From: Microvirga sp. VF16
GTDB taxonomy: Bacteria; Pseudomonadota; Alphaproteobacteria; Rhizobiales; Beijerinckiaceae
DNA: 64,000 bases
Reading direction: 5' to 3'
Assembly: GCF_016864375.1 (NCBI RefSeq)
Contig: NZ_CP069357.1
Location: forward strand, 434,001 to 498,000
In this document: piece by piece, positions 17,672 through 26,358 of the stretch
Layout: each line of letters opens with the position of its first letter
Position numbering within the stretch: position 1 is the first letter of the stretch
Position numbers and translations under genes: made by a program
The notes under the pieces: model-generated
Database searches by the model: none
Told to the model about the DNA's origin: nothing
Seen by the model: only the letters and a program-made list of their open reading frames with translations

Positions 17672-17989
17672 ATGATGAACGCACGCACCGCTTCCGTCGC
17701 AGACGCCGCCCGAGCCGCACCGCGTCCGCGTGGCAGGGTGGCCTGGGGCGGCCGCCGGACCTGGCTGATCCTTGCGGCGCTGGCGCTGGTCGGCGGCGCA
17801 GCCCTGAACTGGAGCTGGCTGGTCGCGGCCGGCATCGCCCCGCTGCTGCTCGCCCTCGCACCCTGCGCCGCCATGTGCGCCCTGAGCCTCTGCTCGCGGC
17901 CGGGCGATGCCGGATGCCAGAAGGACAGCCCCGCACCTCCGGCGCACGAGCCGGACACGAGCGAGCGCGGTGGGCCGGGTCCGGCCTGA
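17672..17989 (+). CDS. Small membrane protein with C-x3-C-x4-C motif, copper cluster
   Basis: 105 residues. A basic N-terminus is followed by two hydrophobic segments (WLILAALALVGGAALNWSWL and VAAGIAPLLLALAPC) ending in PCAAMCALSLC, then a short polar tail with one more Cys. The Cys/Met group at the end of the second helix could hold a metal ion (inference). It has GGAGGT before ATG ATG 17672 and an ECF16-type promoter. The next gene, 66 bp on, is a Met-rich secreted protein, probably in the same transcript. Confidence 0.7.
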   Translation: MMNARTASVADAARAAPRPRGRVAWGGRRTWLILAALALVGGAALNWSWLVAAGIAPLLLALAPCAAMCALSLCSRPGDAGCQKDSPAPPAHEPDTSERGGPGPA

Positions 17990-18055
17990 GCCCCGCAGCC
18001 GCTGGCCATAGCCGCCCGCACCCGAGTTCACCCCGGAGAAAGGAACAGGAGCACC

Positions 18056-18346
18056 ATGAAGACAACCACTCTCGCCCTGCTGGCGCTGGGCGCCGGCCTG
18101 GCATTGGCGCCGGCCCTGCGGGCGCAGGAGGCGCCCGGTGCCGCCGCGCCTCAGACACCCGGCACAGCTCCATCACCCGGCGCGATGGACCGCCCGGGCA
18201 TGATGGGCGGCACCATGATGGGCACCATGGGCGCCATGATGCAGATGATGGAAAACTGCAACCGCATGATGCAGGCCATGACCGACCAGACGCCCGCCAC
18301 TCCGTCGCGTGAGACCCCGCCGGCCACTCCTGGGCAGAGAGGCTAG
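18056..18346 (+). CDS. Small secreted Met-rich protein, probable copper-binding
   Basis: 96 residues: signal peptide (LALLALGAGLALAPALRAQ), a Pro/Ala-rich spacer, then PGMMGGTMMGTMGAMMQMMENCNRMMQAM and a Pro/Thr-rich tail. Fourteen or so Met and one Cys in a short stretch suggest Cu(I) binding in the periplasm. It is related in plan and core to the gene at 5650. AAAGGAACAGG precedes the ATG. A strong GC hairpin follows the stop. It is downstream of an ECF16-type promoter through the gene at 17672. Confidence 0.75.
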   Translation: MKTTTLALLALGAGLALAPALRAQEAPGAAAPQTPGTAPSPGAMDRPGMMGGTMMGTMGAMMQMMENCNRMMQAMTDQTPATPSRETPPATPGQRG

Positions 18347-18357
18347 CGAGCGCGACG

Positions 18358-18393
18358 CGCGGCCGCCGCGGTTCCCCTAGCGCGGCGGCCGCG
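18358..18393 (+). terminator. GC-rich hairpin after the Met-rich gene
   Basis: Arms CGCGGCCGCCGCG (18358-18370) and CGCGGCGGCCGCG (18381-18393) pair perfectly around a 10-base loop, 12 bp after the stop. No T-run follows. Confidence 0.55.
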
Positions 18394-18481
18394 AGATCCC
18401 GTGACAGGGGCATGGGCCGAGTGGATCTGCGAGGCTTGCCAGAACAGGACGATCGGGCCGTTGTGGCCCTGGAGATCTGAA

Positions 18482-18700
18482 ATGCCGCATCGCTTCAGTA
18501 ACCTGGAGGAACAAATCCTGCGGGCCTTCGAGCAAGCGCTCGCAGACAACAGATTGGATGTTGCTGACCACCTCTTCTATGCCTTGGAGGCTCTGGATCC
18601 TGAGTTCGAGGGGGCGGCCCTGCGCCGCGCCTGCCGTTCGATCCTGCACGCGACCGATGAGGCGCCGCTGGCTCAAACCGAAGAGACCCGCGTACATTGA
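18482..18700 (+). CDS. Small helical protein of unknown function, 72 aa
   Basis: ATG 18482 follows CTGGAGA. The product (MPHRFSNLEEQILRAFEQAL start, then NRLDVADHLFYALEALDPEF) is predicted all-helical, without signal peptide or membrane segment. Proteins with the same RAFE..L...RLDVA.HL..ALE pattern are common in Hyphomicrobiales (recalled). Function unknown. It lies between the Met-rich gene and the F510_1955-type gene on the same strand. Confidence 0.6.
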   Translation: MPHRFSNLEEQILRAFEQALADNRLDVADHLFYALEALDPEFEGAALRRACRSILHATDEAPLAQTEETRVH

Positions 18701-18868
18701 GACCTGTGCGTCTGTGGCGGCACACGAACAGCGGTCGTAGAAGCGCCTTCAACCGGTCCCTCCGCACCATCGGGAGGCCCGTCCGCATCATCCGGCGGTA
18801 GCCATTCTGGGCTTGGGCAGTTTGGCCGGATAGCAGAGACCATGAGCCATTGATGGAGATCGACACGA

Positions 18869-19759
18869 ATGAAGAAGAATGCATCACGAAGAATCGCATG
18901 GCTTGGGGCCGCTGCTCTCGCTGCCCTGACGGTCGGCTTCGCGATTCAGCCAGGTGCGACGGAGACATTGCGGGTTTCCGAGTTGCCACGTCACACGCAT
19001 ATCCATGGTCTTGCGGTTGATCGGCAGGATCCGGCGAAGCTTCTTATCGCGACCCATCACGGCCTCTTCCGCGCCGGGCCGGATGGCCAGGCGGAGCGGA
19101 TTTCCGTGGTCCAGGACTTCATGGGCTTCAACCCGCACCCAAGTGACCCGAAGACCCTCTATGCCAGCGGGCATCCAGCGACTGGCGGCAATCTGGGTTT
19201 CATTGCCTCGACGGATCAGGGAAGGACCTGGGAGCAGGTTTCGCCCGGCGTGAAAGGGCCTGTCGATTTCCACCAGCTGACGGTCAGCGCGGCGGACCCG
19301 TCGCGAATCTACGGCGCTTATGGCGGCCTCCAGGTGAGCCGAGACGCAGGCAAGACGTGGACCCTTGTGGGGCCGACACCCGACAAACTGATCGACCTTG
19401 CGGCGTCGGCCAAGAACGCGGATGTGCTCTATGCCGCGACTGAGGCAGGCCTGCTCAGCAGCCGCGATGCCGGCAAGACGTGGGCGGTCGTGCTGAGCGG
19501 TGCGCCTGTCAGCCTCGTGGAAGTGACGCCAGACGGATCTGTCTACGCCTTCATCGTCGGACGTGGGCTCGTCCGCTCGGCGGATGAGGCTCTCGCCTTT
19601 ACGACCCTCAGCGAGAACTTCGGCGGCAGCGTTCTGCTTCATCTCGCCGCCGATCCGGGCAATCCGAACCGGCTCTTCGCCGCGACGGCTCGTGGCGGCG
19701 TGCTGACCAGCACGGACCAGGGACGGACGTGGGCCACATTTGGGGCTTCCGGTTCGTGA
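18869..19759 (+). CDS. F510_1955 family beta-propeller (glycosylhydrolase-like) exported protein
   Basis: 296 residues. A signal peptide (IAWLGAAALAALTVGFAIQPGA) is followed by BNR/Asp-box-like repeats: STDQGRTWEQV, SRDAGKTWTLV, SRDAGKTWAVV and STDQGRTWATF, spaced as in a beta-propeller. An early THIHGLAVD motif is typical of the F510_1955 group found next to copper and arsenic genes. Despite the family name there is no evidence here of glycosidase activity. Together with the downstream membrane protein, cytochrome c and PCu(A)C-like gene it forms a probable export/redox unit. Confidence 0.8.
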   Translation: MKKNASRRIAWLGAAALAALTVGFAIQPGATETLRVSELPRHTHIHGLAVDRQDPAKLLIATHHGLFRAGPDGQAERISVVQDFMGFNPHPSDPKTLYASGHPATGGNLGFIASTDQGRTWEQVSPGVKGPVDFHQLTVSAADPSRIYGAYGGLQVSRDAGKTWTLVGPTPDKLIDLAASAKNADVLYAATEAGLLSSRDAGKTWAVVLSGAPVSLVEVTPDGSVYAFIVGRGLVRSADEALAFTTLSENFGGSVLLHLAADPGNPNRLFAATARGGVLTSTDQGRTWATFGASGS

Positions 19760-19877
19760 GTTCACTTCCGGCATTCGCGAGGGAGGCTGGCGAACATCGG
19801 GGTCGACCCAACCTGCGCATAGCATAGACCGCAGACGGATTGACGTCTCGGGCACGAGCTCTCGGGCAGGGAGAGCG

Positions 19878-20405
19878 ATGGGAACTGAACCAGGCAATAC
19901 GTCAGGAGGGCGCGGCTCTGGCCTGTGGCGTACTGCGTTGCGCCGGTATCTGATCGCAATTGCGCTGGGCAATCTCGCCTGGGAGTTCGCCCATATGCCG
20001 CTTTACACGATTTGGGCGACCGGGACGTGGCGCGAGATCATCGTCGTCGCTGCTGTCCATTGCGCCGGCGGCGATATCCTGATTGCACTCTCGCCGCTGA
20101 TGATTGCGCTGCTGACGGTCGGAAGCGGGGCATGGCCACTTGAACGATTCCGCGCCGTGGCCACGCTCACCATTGTTCTCGGCATCGTGTCCACGGCATT
20201 CAGCGACTGGCTCAATATTGTTGTTCGCGCGGCATGGACGTATGCGGATCTCATGCCGACTTTGTCGATTTTAGGTTTCCACGTGGGCCTATCGCCACTC
20301 ATGCAATGGGTTGTCATTCCCTTGGTTGCATTCGCCTGGGCGGGGTTGATGCGCGTGCCGACGAACCGCCGGCAGGCGTTCCCAAAGACAGGCCTGTTGG
20401 GATGA
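19878..20405 (+). CDS. Multi-pass inner-membrane protein, unknown
   Basis: 175 residues from ATG 19878, which has AGGGAGAG before it. Four to five hydrophobic segments are visible (YLIAIALGNLAWEFAHMPLY, IIVVAAVHCAGGDILIALSP, FRAVATLTIVLGIVSTAFSD, GLSPLMQWVVIPLVAFAWAG). Conserved-looking charged residues within helices (EFAHMP, HCAGGD) suggest a transport or redox role; no family is named. It overlaps the downstream cytochrome c gene by 4 bp. Confidence 0.7.
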   Translation: MGTEPGNTSGGRGSGLWRTALRRYLIAIALGNLAWEFAHMPLYTIWATGTWREIIVVAAVHCAGGDILIALSPLMIALLTVGSGAWPLERFRAVATLTIVLGIVSTAFSDWLNIVVRAAWTYADLMPTLSILGFHVGLSPLMQWVVIPLVAFAWAGLMRVPTNRRQAFPKTGLLG

Positions 20406-20878
20406 AATTTTGGAGCTGGAAAGCGCGCGCGTTCGGGATTTTTGGTCTCGCAGCTTTGGCCTCCCTCGTCTGGCTTGGTCTGACTTGGTTTAAAACGCAG
20501 ACGCAAGTCGCACGCGGCCGCGACGTCTACGCTATCCACTGCGCCGCATGTCACGGAGCGAAGCTTGAAGGGGAGCCCGAGTGGCAGACGCCGAAACCGA
20601 ACGGTCGCATGCCGGCGCCTCCGCACGATGCCCGCGGCCATACCTGGCATCACACTGATCGCGAACTGTTCCTCATCACCAAGAAGGGCTTGTCTGCAGT
20701 GGTTCCTGGTTATGAGAGCGACATGCCTGCGTTCGAGAACGTGCTCTCCGACGCCGACATCGAAGCGGTGCTCGCCTTCATCAGGAGCACTTGGCCTGCC
20801 GAGGCCCGTCGCTATCAGGACGATCGCAACAGGGCAGAGGTGAGACGCTCGGTCAAGGACGATCCGCGAGACCGCTGA
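20402..20878 (+). CDS. Membrane-anchored c-type cytochrome
   Basis: 158 residues with an N-terminal membrane anchor (AFGIFGLAALASLVWLGLTW) and one haem site CAACH at about residues 48-52; a distal Met ligand is likely in ESDMPAF. The fold is cytochrome c class I, periplasmic side. The start codon overlaps the stop of the previous gene (ATGA), so the two are coupled. It could carry electrons for copper oxidation or for the neighbouring membrane protein (inference). Confidence 0.88.
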   Translation: MKFWSWKARAFGIFGLAALASLVWLGLTWFKTQTQVARGRDVYAIHCAACHGAKLEGEPEWQTPKPNGRMPAPPHDARGHTWHHTDRELFLITKKGLSAVVPGYESDMPAFENVLSDADIEAVLAFIRSTWPAEARRYQDDRNRAEVRRSVKDDPRDR

Positions 20879-21029
20879 GAATTATCGAGAAGAAGGCAAT
20901 TGACACGTCACGTCCGGCCGAGCCCCGCCCATGCGGCACGAAATCCTGCTGCACCGTCACGCGACAAGTCTCGCGGGCTTCGCGATGATCGTCGCTGTCT
21001 TTGCCTCTTGGGTGAAAGGAACCCCACTG

Positions 21030-21461
21030 ATGAAGAAACCTCTTGCGGCCCTTCTGATCTTGGTCGCCACGGTCACTTCGGCGGCAGCTCATTCTTACCG
21101 GAAGGGCACTCTCATGATAGGTCACCTTTCCGCTCAGCCAGCCCGCGTGGGTGAAATCGGCAAGGTCTTTGGGCCACTGCTCAACCAAGGTCCGAACCAG
21201 GATGTGCTCGTTAAGATCGAGACCCCGGTGGCAGAGAGAGCCGAACTGTGGTTGGCGGAGGAGGGCGCGAAGCGCGTCGACGAGGCGACATTGGAACCAA
21301 AGGTCGTTCTCAACATGCTCCCGGGCGGTCGCTTCATCAAACTGATCGGTGTTCGTCAGCCTCTTGTCGCTGGCGAGAAGTTCGAATTGACCCTGACGTT
21401 CAAGAACGCTGGCGCTGTCGTTGTCGAGGCCTGGATCGAGGACAAGCCGTCAGGGCGGTGA
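21030..21461 (+). CDS. PCu(A)C-like copper chaperone lacking the usual ligands
   Basis: 143 residues with a signal peptide (PLAALLILVATVTSAAAHS) and the PCu(A)C fold pattern: GHLSAQPARVGEIGKVFGPLLNQGPNQDVLVKIE (in parts), LPGGRFIKLIGVRQPLVAGE and LTLTFKNAGAV. In true PCu(A)C proteins the corresponding places read HE.., and LKPGGYHIMLMGL, giving a His2-Met2 copper site; here they read LWL.. and PGGRFIKLIGV, so all four ligands appear lost. ATG 21030 follows AAAGGA. It may therefore be structural, or bind copper by other residues such as the new N-terminal His (AHSY). Confidence 0.75.
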   Translation: MKKPLAALLILVATVTSAAAHSYRKGTLMIGHLSAQPARVGEIGKVFGPLLNQGPNQDVLVKIETPVAERAELWLAEEGAKRVDEATLEPKVVLNMLPGGRFIKLIGVRQPLVAGEKFELTLTFKNAGAVVVEAWIEDKPSGR

Positions 21462-21488
21462 TGCCAGAGGGTCGCTGATGAGCGCGTG

Positions 21489-22226
21489 CTACAAGCCTGG
21501 CCCTTTGGTCGCGCCAAGGATGCGGCCCGGCTTTCCGTCCTGTGCGGCTTGAAGCAGGACGACATACGAGTCGGCATCATGCGTCTGAACGGTGTTCAGG
21601 GGCATCCAGAAACGCACGGACGAACCGGACCAAGCCCCGAGCGGATACAACCCGCGCACGACGTTCGTGTATGTCTCCATGCGCCCGGCATTCTCGCCGC
21701 GATGGATTGCGACCTGAACATGTCGACGGACGGGCAGCAGCCAGGCCCTGGCCTCCCCAGCGTCTTGCCCGACCTCAACGACAATCAGGCCATTCTCCTC
21801 GGTCACTTGAATGGCGACGGGGAGCGGGATGAGGCCCGTGGTCTCCCGATCAAGTGCCTTCGTGACTTGCTCGCGTGCCGAACCGACGCGGGACAGGACG
21901 CCATTGATGATCAGCTCGGGTGTGTAGACCTGACGGCCATGGCGGGCGAGCGCATAACCCCTCTGCCTCGCGGTAAAGGCTGGGTCCGCGAGCGTGTCCT
22001 TCCAACCAAGATAGTCCCAATAGTTCACCGGCAGGCTCAACACGATGAGGCCGGGATCCTGGCTCAACTCGCTCAGGAGCTGATTGGCGGGCCAGCAGGC
22101 CGAGCAGCCTTGGCTCGTAAAGAGCTCGAGGACCTCACGTGGCTCCGGTGATGCCTTGACCTGCCCGATCCCGAGGATCGAGGCAACGGGGAGGAGCCCG
22201 AGCCAGGATTTCAGATGTTGTCGCAT
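21489..22226 (-). CDS. DUF1223 family thioredoxin-like exported protein
   Basis: About 245 residues with a signal peptide and the DUF1223 core: LELFTSQGCSACWPANQLL (C-x-x-C of a thioredoxin-like fold), NYWDYLGWKDTLADPAFTARQ and VYTPELIINGV. Family function is unknown; a periplasmic redox role is assumed. The start is uncertain between 22226 and ATG 22253; the shorter form gives the cleaner signal peptide (MRQHLKSWLGLLP). It converges on the PCu(A)C-like gene. Confidence 0.85.
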   Translation of the reverse strand: MRQHLKSWLGLLPVASILGIGQVKASPEPREVLELFTSQGCSACWPANQLLSELSQDPGLIVLSLPVNYWDYLGWKDTLADPAFTARQRGYALARHGRQVYTPELIINGVLSRVGSAREQVTKALDRETTGLIPLPVAIQVTEENGLIVVEVGQDAGEARAWLLPVRRHVQVAIHRGENAGRMETYTNVVRGLYPLGAWSGSSVRFWMPLNTVQTHDADSYVVLLQAAQDGKPGRILGATKGPGL

Positions 22227-22285
22227 GTAGATAGTCAACAGACCGCTTGTCATTTTGGAAAATCACTTTCGCTCGATGAAAGCAG

Positions 22286-22663
22286 GTGGCCAGGGAGTCC
22301 AGCCCGATCGGGCGTTCAGGTATGAGTTACGCTCCCGGCTCCGCTCGGGTGCTCTGGAACAGCATTCAACGGATTATGGCGCTGCCGAACGAAACGCGCC
22401 TATTCACAGACCATGACTACTGCCCTGGAGGACGTAGGCGCCACTGGGAAAGTACCGTCGCGCAGCAGCGGGCGGAGAACATCCACCTCAGAAGGGCAAA
22501 GACGGAAGAGGAATTCATCGCCTTGCGGGAAAATCGTGACCGCGAACTCCCGATATCCAAGCTGATCCTGCACTCGCTGCAGGTGAACATCCGGAGTGGT
22601 CGACTACCGGAACCTGGAAACAACGGCAAACGCTACCTGAGAATCCCGCTCGATGCGCTTTAA
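22286..22663 (+). pseudogene. C-terminal fragment of an MBL-fold persulfide dioxygenase-like hydrolase
   Basis: The frame gives GSARVLWNSIQRIMALPNET, LFTDHDYCPGGRRRHWESTV, then LILHSLQVNIRSGRLPEPGNNGKRYLRIPLDAL, which is the C-terminal half of ETHE1/BigR-associated metallo-beta-lactamase-fold proteins. The N-terminal half with the HxHxDH zinc/iron site is absent, so the gene is inactive. A frameshifted rhodanese follows directly, as in intact sulfide-detoxification operons. Confidence 0.75.
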
Positions 22664-22695
22664 GGCGCACGATGGGACAAATGAAGGAGAGTATT

Positions 22696-23083
22696 ATGAC
22701 GACGAAAAGCGCAAGAGAGCTTGTCGCCGAGGCAAGCCGAGACCTTGAAACCCTCTCCGGTGACGAGGCCATGAAGCTCGTGGGCGATCCCAATGTAATC
22801 TTCATGGACGTGCGAGAGGGCGAGGAACTGCAGAAGACCGGTAAGCTCAAGGGTGCGGTGCATGTGCCGCGTGGCTTGCTTGAGTTCCAGGCCGATCCGA
22901 ACAATGCCTCGCACAAGCCGGAGTTAGGGAGCGGGAAGAAGCTCGTGCTTTACTGCGGCTCAGGTAATCGCTCGGCGCTTGGCGCGAAGTCTCTAGGGGA
23001 TGGGAATCGAGAACGTAGCGCATGTCGCCGGCGGCTTCGCAGCATTTCAGCAGGCAGGTGCACCGACGCAAAACATGGACTAA
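22696..23083 (+). pseudogene. Rhodanese-like sulfurtransferase, frameshifted
   Basis: ATG 22696 follows GGAGAG. Residues read LSGDEAMKLVGDPNVIFMDV, then LKGAVHVPRGLLEF and LVLYCGSGNRSALGAKSL with the active-site Cys. At about 22995 the frame breaks; the other frame continues GMGIENVAHVAGGFAAFQQAGAP and ends at TAA 23081-23083. One extra base (or two missing) in the GGGGATGGG run explains it. Without the shift this would be a normal 130-residue single-domain rhodanese. Confidence 0.75.
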
Positions 23084-23433
23084 CAATACTCCAAGGTGGC
23101 CAATCCACCGCGACTGGTTACGACACTGTTGTTGAACATGGAACCGCGCTTGGAGAGGTTTTCATCGTCAAGGAAATCGTCCGATCATGGATCAATGGCG
23201 GCCGGAAGCACATCAGGAGGAAAATACGCGATACCGCTGTCAGAATGGCGGACTGCGAGCGCTTTGGTCCTGGAAACGGGACTGTGAATCGCATTTCCTC
23301 ATGAGTTCGCGGGAATAAAGCAAGCCGGAACTCGTGTGCTGCGTGTCCAGGATCTCACCTCTCCAAAACGGGCAACCGAGTTGGACCACACTGCTGCGCC
23401 ATATGAGGGAAAGGGGGCGATGAGGAGGCTCTT
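23084..23433. other. Intergenic stretch, nothing recognised
   Basis: About 350 bp between the broken rhodanese and the next small gene. No family, promoter motif or repeat was recognised. Confidence 0.35.
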
Positions 23434-23742
23434 ATGCGGCTCGTCTCGCAGCTTTGTTTGTTACTCACCATCATTACACCAGCCTTAGCCAGCGACATGC
23501 ATCTCATGTTCGGCTTGCGGAATACGATCGCGATTTATATCCGCGATTACGGCCATCACTGTCCAGAGGTGAAGGACTTTCAGCCGATCGGCTTTGAGAA
23601 CGGAGGCGCTCTTCTGAGAGTAGTATGCGGCCCTCCTGGAGATCCATCGCAGGGAGCAACGACGGTCTTTCGCGTCATCGCCTACACCGAGGGCGATTTT
23701 ACCGTCCGCCCCTGGAGAGAAAAGAGTACTGGGCTAAAATAG
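23434..23742 (+). CDS. Small exported protein, 102 aa, unknown
   Basis: Signal peptide (LVSQLCLLLTIITPALA) followed by a mature part with two Cys (HHCPEVKDF and VVCGPPGD), likely a disulfide. GAGGAGG stands before the ATG. Unlike its neighbours it shows no disruption. No family is recognised. Confidence 0.55.
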   Translation: MRLVSQLCLLLTIITPALASDMHLMFGLRNTIAIYIRDYGHHCPEVKDFQPIGFENGGALLRVVCGPPGDPSQGATTVFRVIAYTEGDFTVRPWREKSTGLK

Positions 23743-23830
23743 CCAGCGTGTCTGCCACATCGTTGCCGCCCGCGCTGAACACTTGCGCCAAGGTGGCCAG
23801 AGCTGTCCTACTTAGAACGGAGGGATACTC

Positions 23831-24928
23831 ATGAAACGTCGCGATTTCATTTCCTTGGCAGCCACCGGTCTTGCCGCGACACCCCTCGCAGCGCCAGCGA
23901 TCGCTCAGTCGATGCCCGACGTCAGATGGCGTCTGACTTTTGGTTTTCCGAAGTCGCTCGACACAATCTTCGGCGCAGCTGAACTTTTTACCCGTTATGT
24001 GTCTGAAGGAACAGATGGTAAGTTCCAGATTCAACCCTTTGCTGCCGGCGAAATCGTCGGCACCTTCCAGGCTTTTGATGCGGTCAGCTCCGGCACGGTC
24101 GAAATGGCCCACTCGGCTGCCTACTACTATGTTGGAAAGAATCCGACCTTCTCGCTCATTTCAGCTGCGCCGTTTGGCATGAACGCAACGCCATCAAAAT
24201 GCGTGGGTGTATCACGGTAGCGGCATCGATCTCGTCAATGAGTTCTTTGCCACGCAGAATTGTCCGCAGAATGTCTATGCGCTGCCTGGCAGCAACACCG
24301 GCACACAGATGGGCGGCTGGTTTCGTAGGAAAATCAAAACGCCCGCAGACCTGCAGGGTCTAAAGATGCGGATTGCCGGCATCGCGGGCCAGATCATGGC
24401 AAAGCTTGGCGTCGTGCCGCAGCAGGTTGGAGGTGGCGATATTTATCCCGCGCTTGAGCGCGGCACAATTGATGCGGCCGAGTGGGTTGGCCCTTACGAT
24501 GACGAGAAGCTCGGCTTCCAAAAGGTTGCTACTATCCCGGTTTCTGGGAAGGGGGCGCTATGCTCCACTTCTTCTTCAATCAGGCGAAGTGGAACGAACT
24601 CTCTAAATACTACAAGGCGGTCGCGCAATCAGCTGCGATGACTGCCAACATCGACATGCTGGCCAAATATGACGCGCGTAATCCGGCCGCGCTCCGTCGT
24701 CTGGTTGGTGCTGGCGCGCAATTACGGCCGTTCCCGCAGGAACTTCTCGAGGCCTTCTACAAGGCAACAAATGAAGTCTTTGACGAGACCTCAGCTAATA
24801 ATGCCGCTTTCAAGAAAATGCTTGAGGCTCTTCGTGCCTTCCGAAATGAAGAATACCTCTGGTTTCAAGTGAGTGAGTATACCTATGATAGCTTCATGAT
24901 CCGCGCTCGCGCACGAGGCGACAAATAG
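23831..24928 (+). pseudogene. TRAP transporter substrate-binding protein (DctP-like), two frameshifts
   Basis: A Tat-like leader MKRRDFISLAATGLAATPLA opens the frame. Frame 1 ends at about 24195 after APFGMNA; the family continuation WVYHGSGIDLVNEFFATQN is in the next frame up to about 24530; the rest (GGAMLHFFFNQAKWNEL to the end) is again in another frame. Conserved blocks GGDIYPALERGTIDAAEWVG and YDARNPAALRRLV are intact. The protein would have bound a carboxylate-type solute in the periplasm. No TRAP membrane subunits are next to it. Confidence 0.85.
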
Positions 24929-25071
24929 ATGCTTGAAAGAGGAGCCACATTTACGCCAGCGGCTTTGCCCAGAACAGCGTACTCAGATAGATCCTTTACG
25001 ACCGCTTTGGTAACGGAGTTTCCAAGAATATCGTATCCCTCTTTATACGATTAAATCGAAATCCGATGTCT

Positions 25072-25846
25072 CTGACGTGCCCTGTACTACGTCGGCGCGA
25101 GCATCGTGCCCCTGCGTTACATGGCGTCCGGGCGCGGCAGGGAACGCTCAGGCGGGTCCCGCTCCAGGAGCAGCTTATTCGGGAGATCATGGGCGTCGGC
25201 GCCCTCTCGGCGCTGAACACCCTGCAAGCCAACTTGATGGTCATCCTCGTGACGGGGCCGTCGGCCTGGTCGGCGTTGATGCCCTTGGCCGGCTACGGGA
25301 TCGCGTCCCGTCTCGACCACGTCCTGATCCAGTTTATCTTCGCGCTTGGCACGGCCGTGGTCACGATGGTGGGCGTGAACGTGGGCGCAGGGAACACAGA
25401 CAGCGCCAAGCGCGTGGTGTGGTTCTCGCGGGCGCGGTGACGATCGCAGTCAGCTGGCCGTGGCCCTATTCCCGCGTGCCTGGCTCGGTCTCTTCAGCAA
25501 TGATCCCGCGGTTCTCGAGGCCGGCAGCCTCTATCTTCGCAGCGTCGGGCCGTTCTACGGTTGCGTAGGGCTTGGCATGATCCTGTACTTCGCGGCCCAG
25601 GGCGCCAAGCGCGTGACCGTGCCGTTCTTCGCCGGAACCGCGCGTCTTCTCATCAGTGCCGGCCTTGGCTGGATCGTGATTGCCCATTTCGGCGGTGGCC
25701 TGGCGGCGCTGTTCATCACCGTCGCGGCCGGAACCATCATGTTCGGGATCGTCAACGCGCTCGCGACCGCCGCGTCCCGTGGAGGATACGACCAAGCCCG
25801 ACGCCCGCCGCGGCCAAGGCATGACCAGAATCGGGCTCACTGTTGA
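25072..25846 (+). pseudogene. MATE family efflux transporter fragment
   Basis: Recognisable MATE sequence in at least two frames: GALSALNTLQANLMVILVTG, AGYGIASRLDHVLIQFIFAL and GVNVGAGNTDSAKRVVW, a break near 25430-25455, then ALFPRAWLGLFSNDPAVLEA and LYFAAQGAKRVTVPFFAGTA. The N-terminal half of a usual 450-residue transporter is absent. Inactive remnant. Confidence 0.75.
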
Positions 25847-25911
25847 AGCGCCGTGGAGGGATGGCTCAGGCCCTCTCGGCGCGCATTGATCGCCATTACA
25901 TTGAATGAGTC

Positions 25912-26234
25912 TCACGCGGTGCGAGGCCCCAGCAGGATAATGGCGGCTCCAAGCAGGCAGGCCACGGCGCCCGTGACGTCCAGCGATCCGGACGGACGCC
26001 CTCGACGGCCCAGAGCCAGAGCAGGGAGACGACGATGTACACGCTGCCATAGGCTGCGTAGGCCCGTCCCGCCGCGTCGCTGTCGACGAGCGTCAGCAGG
26101 TAGGCGAAGAGGGCCAGCGAGGCACCGCCCGGAAGGAGCCACCAGATGGACTTGTCCAGGCGCAGCCACGCCCAGAAGGAGAAACAGCCCGCGATCTCGG
26201 CGACCGGGGCGCCGACATAGGCAAGAATGGTCAT
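25912..26234 (-). pseudogene. YnfA family membrane protein, C-terminal frameshift (copy 1)
   Basis: A four-helix small membrane protein (about 107 residues): MTILAYVGAPVAEIAGCFSF, YLLTLVDSDAAGRAYAAYG, VEGVRPDRW. After DRW the frame breaks; the next frame gives DVTGAVACLLGAAIILLGPR, the normal end. Comparison with the second copy at 40766 shows one C missing in a CCC run at about 25980. Read without correction it makes a 112-residue protein with a wrong last 27 residues. Function of YnfA is unclear; some relatives are small multidrug-type exporters. Confidence 0.75.
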
Positions 26235-26358
26235 GGTCTCAACGCCCTTACGGATTCAAGCAGCCGATGGTCATGCCTCTCGCCCGCATGACTTCGATGA
26301 AGTCGCCGGAGACCTTCGTTCCCGATTTCAGGCCAGCTTGGGCGCCCGATGCCTGGAA

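Noticed and set aside
18498..18525. GTAACC at 18498
   Set aside because: Lies inside a coding frame and the -10 position reads GCGG, not CGAA.
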